59,955 nt of DNA, from the NCBI GenBank assembly GCA_022426245.1, contig JAKMDW010000131.1, positions 1 through 59,955 of the forward strand, written 5' to 3'. The stretch is from Alphaproteobacteria bacterium (GTDB taxonomy: Bacteria; Pseudomonadota; Alphaproteobacteria; RS24). The translations under genes were made by a program, and so were the position numbers. The notes under the pieces were generated by a model, which was given only the letters and a program-made list of their open reading frames with translations, was not told the origin of the DNA and ran no database searches. Shown piece after piece: positions 58,012 through 59,955 of the stretch; position 1 is the stretch's first letter; each line of letters starts with the position of its first letter.

Positions 58012-59031
58012 CTATGCAGGGTCGGCAATTTTCAATAATTGCTTGCCAAAATTTTGGCCGGTATAGAGGCGCTGAATAGTGGTCGGAATGTTTTCAAATC
58101 CTTCCGCCATATCAACCTCATAAACGATATCGCCCGAGGCAACCCAGCCCATAAGCTGTTCTATGGCCTCCATCGCGCGCGGCAGAAAGTCGAGAATAAT
58201 AAATCCCTGCATGCGGCCGCGATTGGTGACGATGGTCATCAGATTATTGGGGCCCGGTTCAGGTTGTTCAGCATTATAAGTGGAAATGGCACCGCACATG
58301 ACCACGCGGCCATAAAGATTGATATGGTTGAGGGCAGCTTCCAAGATTTCGCCGCCAACATTATCGAAAAATATGTCCCATTTATCGGGGCAATGATGCG
58401 CAATCTGGGCGGAGACATCTTCTGATTTGTAATCGATAACGGCGTCGAAACCGGCCTGCTCGATCAGCCAGCGACATTTTTCTTCACCGCCCGCAATGCC
58501 GACAACGCGGCAGCCTTTCAGCTTTGCAATTTGCCCGACCACTGAGCCGGTTGCTCCGGCAGCGCCTGAAATCAGGACGGTTTCTCCGGCTTTTGGCATG
58601 CCGATATCCATGAGACCGAAATACGCTGTCATGCCGGTAATGCCGAGAATCGATAACATCATTTCTGGCGATACGCCGGGCGGCAATTTATTGACCCCGG
58701 TCGGGCCTTTGCCCGGTGTCACGACGGCATAGTCTTGCCAGCAGCCGGTTGTCTGCACCAATTCGCCGATGGCGAAATCGGGATGATTGGATTGCACCAC
58801 TTGCGACACAGAACCGGCCCGCATCGGCGCTCCGATTTCAACCGGTGGCAAATAGCCCGGGCGGTCAACCATCCAATTGCGTTGCGTCGGGTCGAAAGAC
58901 AGCATGAGGTTTTTGACCAAAACTTCCTCTGCCCCAATTTCCGGCATGTCGGTCTCTGCGTAGGTAAAGTTTTGCGGGCCGATAGCGCCATTGGGGCGTT
59001 TGGCCAATAGCCATTGTCGATTGGTGGTCAT
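58012..59031 (-). CDS. NADP-dependent oxidoreductase, MDR family (zinc-independent)
   Basis: RQWLLAKRPNGAIGPQNFTYAETDMPEIGAEEVLVKNLMLSFDPTQRNWM, VLISGAAGATGSVVGQIAKLKGCRVVGIAGG. Confidence 0.93.
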   Translation of the reverse strand: MTTNRQWLLAKRPNGAIGPQNFTYAETDMPEIGAEEVLVKNLMLSFDPTQRNWMVDRPGYLPPVEIGAPMRAGSVSQVVQSNHPDFAIGELVQTTGCWQDYAVVTPGKGPTGVNKLPPGVSPEMMLSILGITGMTAYFGLMDIGMPKAGETVLISGAAGATGSVVGQIAKLKGCRVVGIAGGEEKCRWLIEQAGFDAVIDYKSEDVSAQIAHHCPDKWDIFFDNVGGEILEAALNHINLYGRVVMCGAISTYNAEQPEPGPNNLMTIVTNRGRMQGFIILDFLPRAMEAIEQLMGWVASGDIVYEVDMAEGFENIPTTIQRLYTGQNFGKQLLKIADPA

Positions 59032-59051
59032 GAAAAACTCCTTATTGGTAA

Positions 59052-59711
59052 TCAGGCGCGCGAACCCTTATCGGCTCGGATGCCGCGGATAATGAAACAG
59101 GCATTTGTGACGAATAGTTTTTCTGAGGCGAAGCTGTCGATAAAGCTCTGCACATCTTCCGGCACGCTCTCATCTTGCAGGTTTGGACCCTGGTCTGCGC
59201 CGGATACGCCGATGAGCAAAACCCCCATGGCCTTCACCAATTCGGTAGCTTGGGCTTGTGTTAAGCCAAGTGCCGGCGCGGTGGCCTCAGCGATGTATCC
59301 GATGCGCTTGGCGAAAAGTCGCTTGGATTCCATCATTTGCGAAAACGAGACATTGTGTTCGATAATATGCTCTAAGCGCACGAGTAGGGAGACGAAACCA
59401 TCTGCCGCCATCGCCGTATTATGCAAGCGCACACAATATTCGCGGTCGTCCATACCGACATGCAAACCGGAGACGAAATAATCGCTCCAGCTCAGCAGGC
59501 TTTGCGCGTAAAGCGCCAGAAATACTTCTTCACGGGTTGTGAAGTAAAGATAGAGCGTGCCTTTGGCGACCCCCGATAGCTTCGCCAAATTTGCCATTGA
59601 GAATGACTCATAGCCGACATCTTCAAAGTGCGATTGCGCCGCGCTCAAAATTTCTTGGCGACGGAAAAGCTTCTGGTCTTCAGTGCGGGCGCGGTGACGC
59701 TCAACACTCAT
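59052..59711 (-). CDS. TetR family transcriptional regulator
   Basis: RQEILSAAQSHFEDVGYESFSMANLAKLSGVAKGTLYLYFTTREEVFLALY. Confidence 0.94.
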   Translation of the reverse strand: MSVERHRARTEDQKLFRRQEILSAAQSHFEDVGYESFSMANLAKLSGVAKGTLYLYFTTREEVFLALYAQSLLSWSDYFVSGLHVGMDDREYCVRLHNTAMAADGFVSLLVRLEHIIEHNVSFSQMMESKRLFAKRIGYIAEATAPALGLTQAQATELVKAMGVLLIGVSGADQGPNLQDESVPEDVQSFIDSFASEKLFVTNACFIIRGIRADKGSRA

Positions 59712-59955
59712 TTTTTGACCTTCTGACGAATGCTTTTTTCAGATGCCTCACCATAAGGCGGCATGAAGCCGGCCATTTTGGCAAATGGAATCCGGTTTGG
59801 CTGGCGGTATACACCCTTGGCATGGCTGAAGGTTTTGAAACCTTCAATGCCGTGATAGGCGCCCATGCCGCTCGGGCCAATGCCGCCAAAGGGTATATCT
59901 TTTTGCAGCATGTGGAACATCACATCATTGATAGATACGCCCCCCGAGGTTGTGC
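59708..59955 (-). CDS. Aldehyde dehydrogenase (coniferyl-aldehyde-type) C-terminus, truncated by window edge
   Basis: TTSGGVSINDVMFHMLQKDIPFGGIGPSGMGAYHGIEGFKTFSHAKGVYRQ...; ATGA overlap with tetR. Confidence 0.9.
   Translation of the reverse strand, partial: TTSGGVSINDVMFHMLQKDIPFGGIGPSGMGAYHGIEGFKTFSHAKGVYRQPNRIPFAKMAGFMPPYGEASEKSIRQKVKK

Noticed and set aside
1-59955. CRISPR arrays, transposases, prophage genes, toxin-antitoxin modules
   Set aside because: Inspected translations and sequence; no repeat-spacer periodicity and no mobile-element proteins recognised.

Overview
This 60 kb window looks like a compact alphaproteobacterial chromosome segment, judged from gene content and synteny: recA-alaS, purC-purS-purQ-purL-bolA-grxD, and the DksA/IDH types. 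It is densely packed with about 67 protein genes, two tRNAs (Leu-UAA, Thr-UGU), several intrinsic-terminator hairpins and an alphaproteobacterial SOS box upstream of recA. I see no prophage, transposon, CRISPR array or obvious pseudogene. Most genes are recognisable housekeeping or catabolic families. The best candidate for an under-described system is a three-gene unit at ~52518-55094: a perfect 15-bp palindrome, a tandem-duplicated DUF1538 membrane protein, a PII-type signalling protein with a histone-H1-like Lys/Ala tail, and a translationally coupled second small PII-like protein, closed by hairpins. Other items worth a look are a Cys/Trp-rich upstream ORF overlapping the cysS start codon, a terminator-like hairpin between the rpsD promoter and its start codon, a COG0523/CobW GTPase in a coupled operon with an amidohydrolase and a cytochrome b561, a Cys-rich C-terminal tail on an M20 hydrolase, and several orphan secreted or membrane proteins. 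All calls are by eye from the sequence and the supplied translations. No database search was run.
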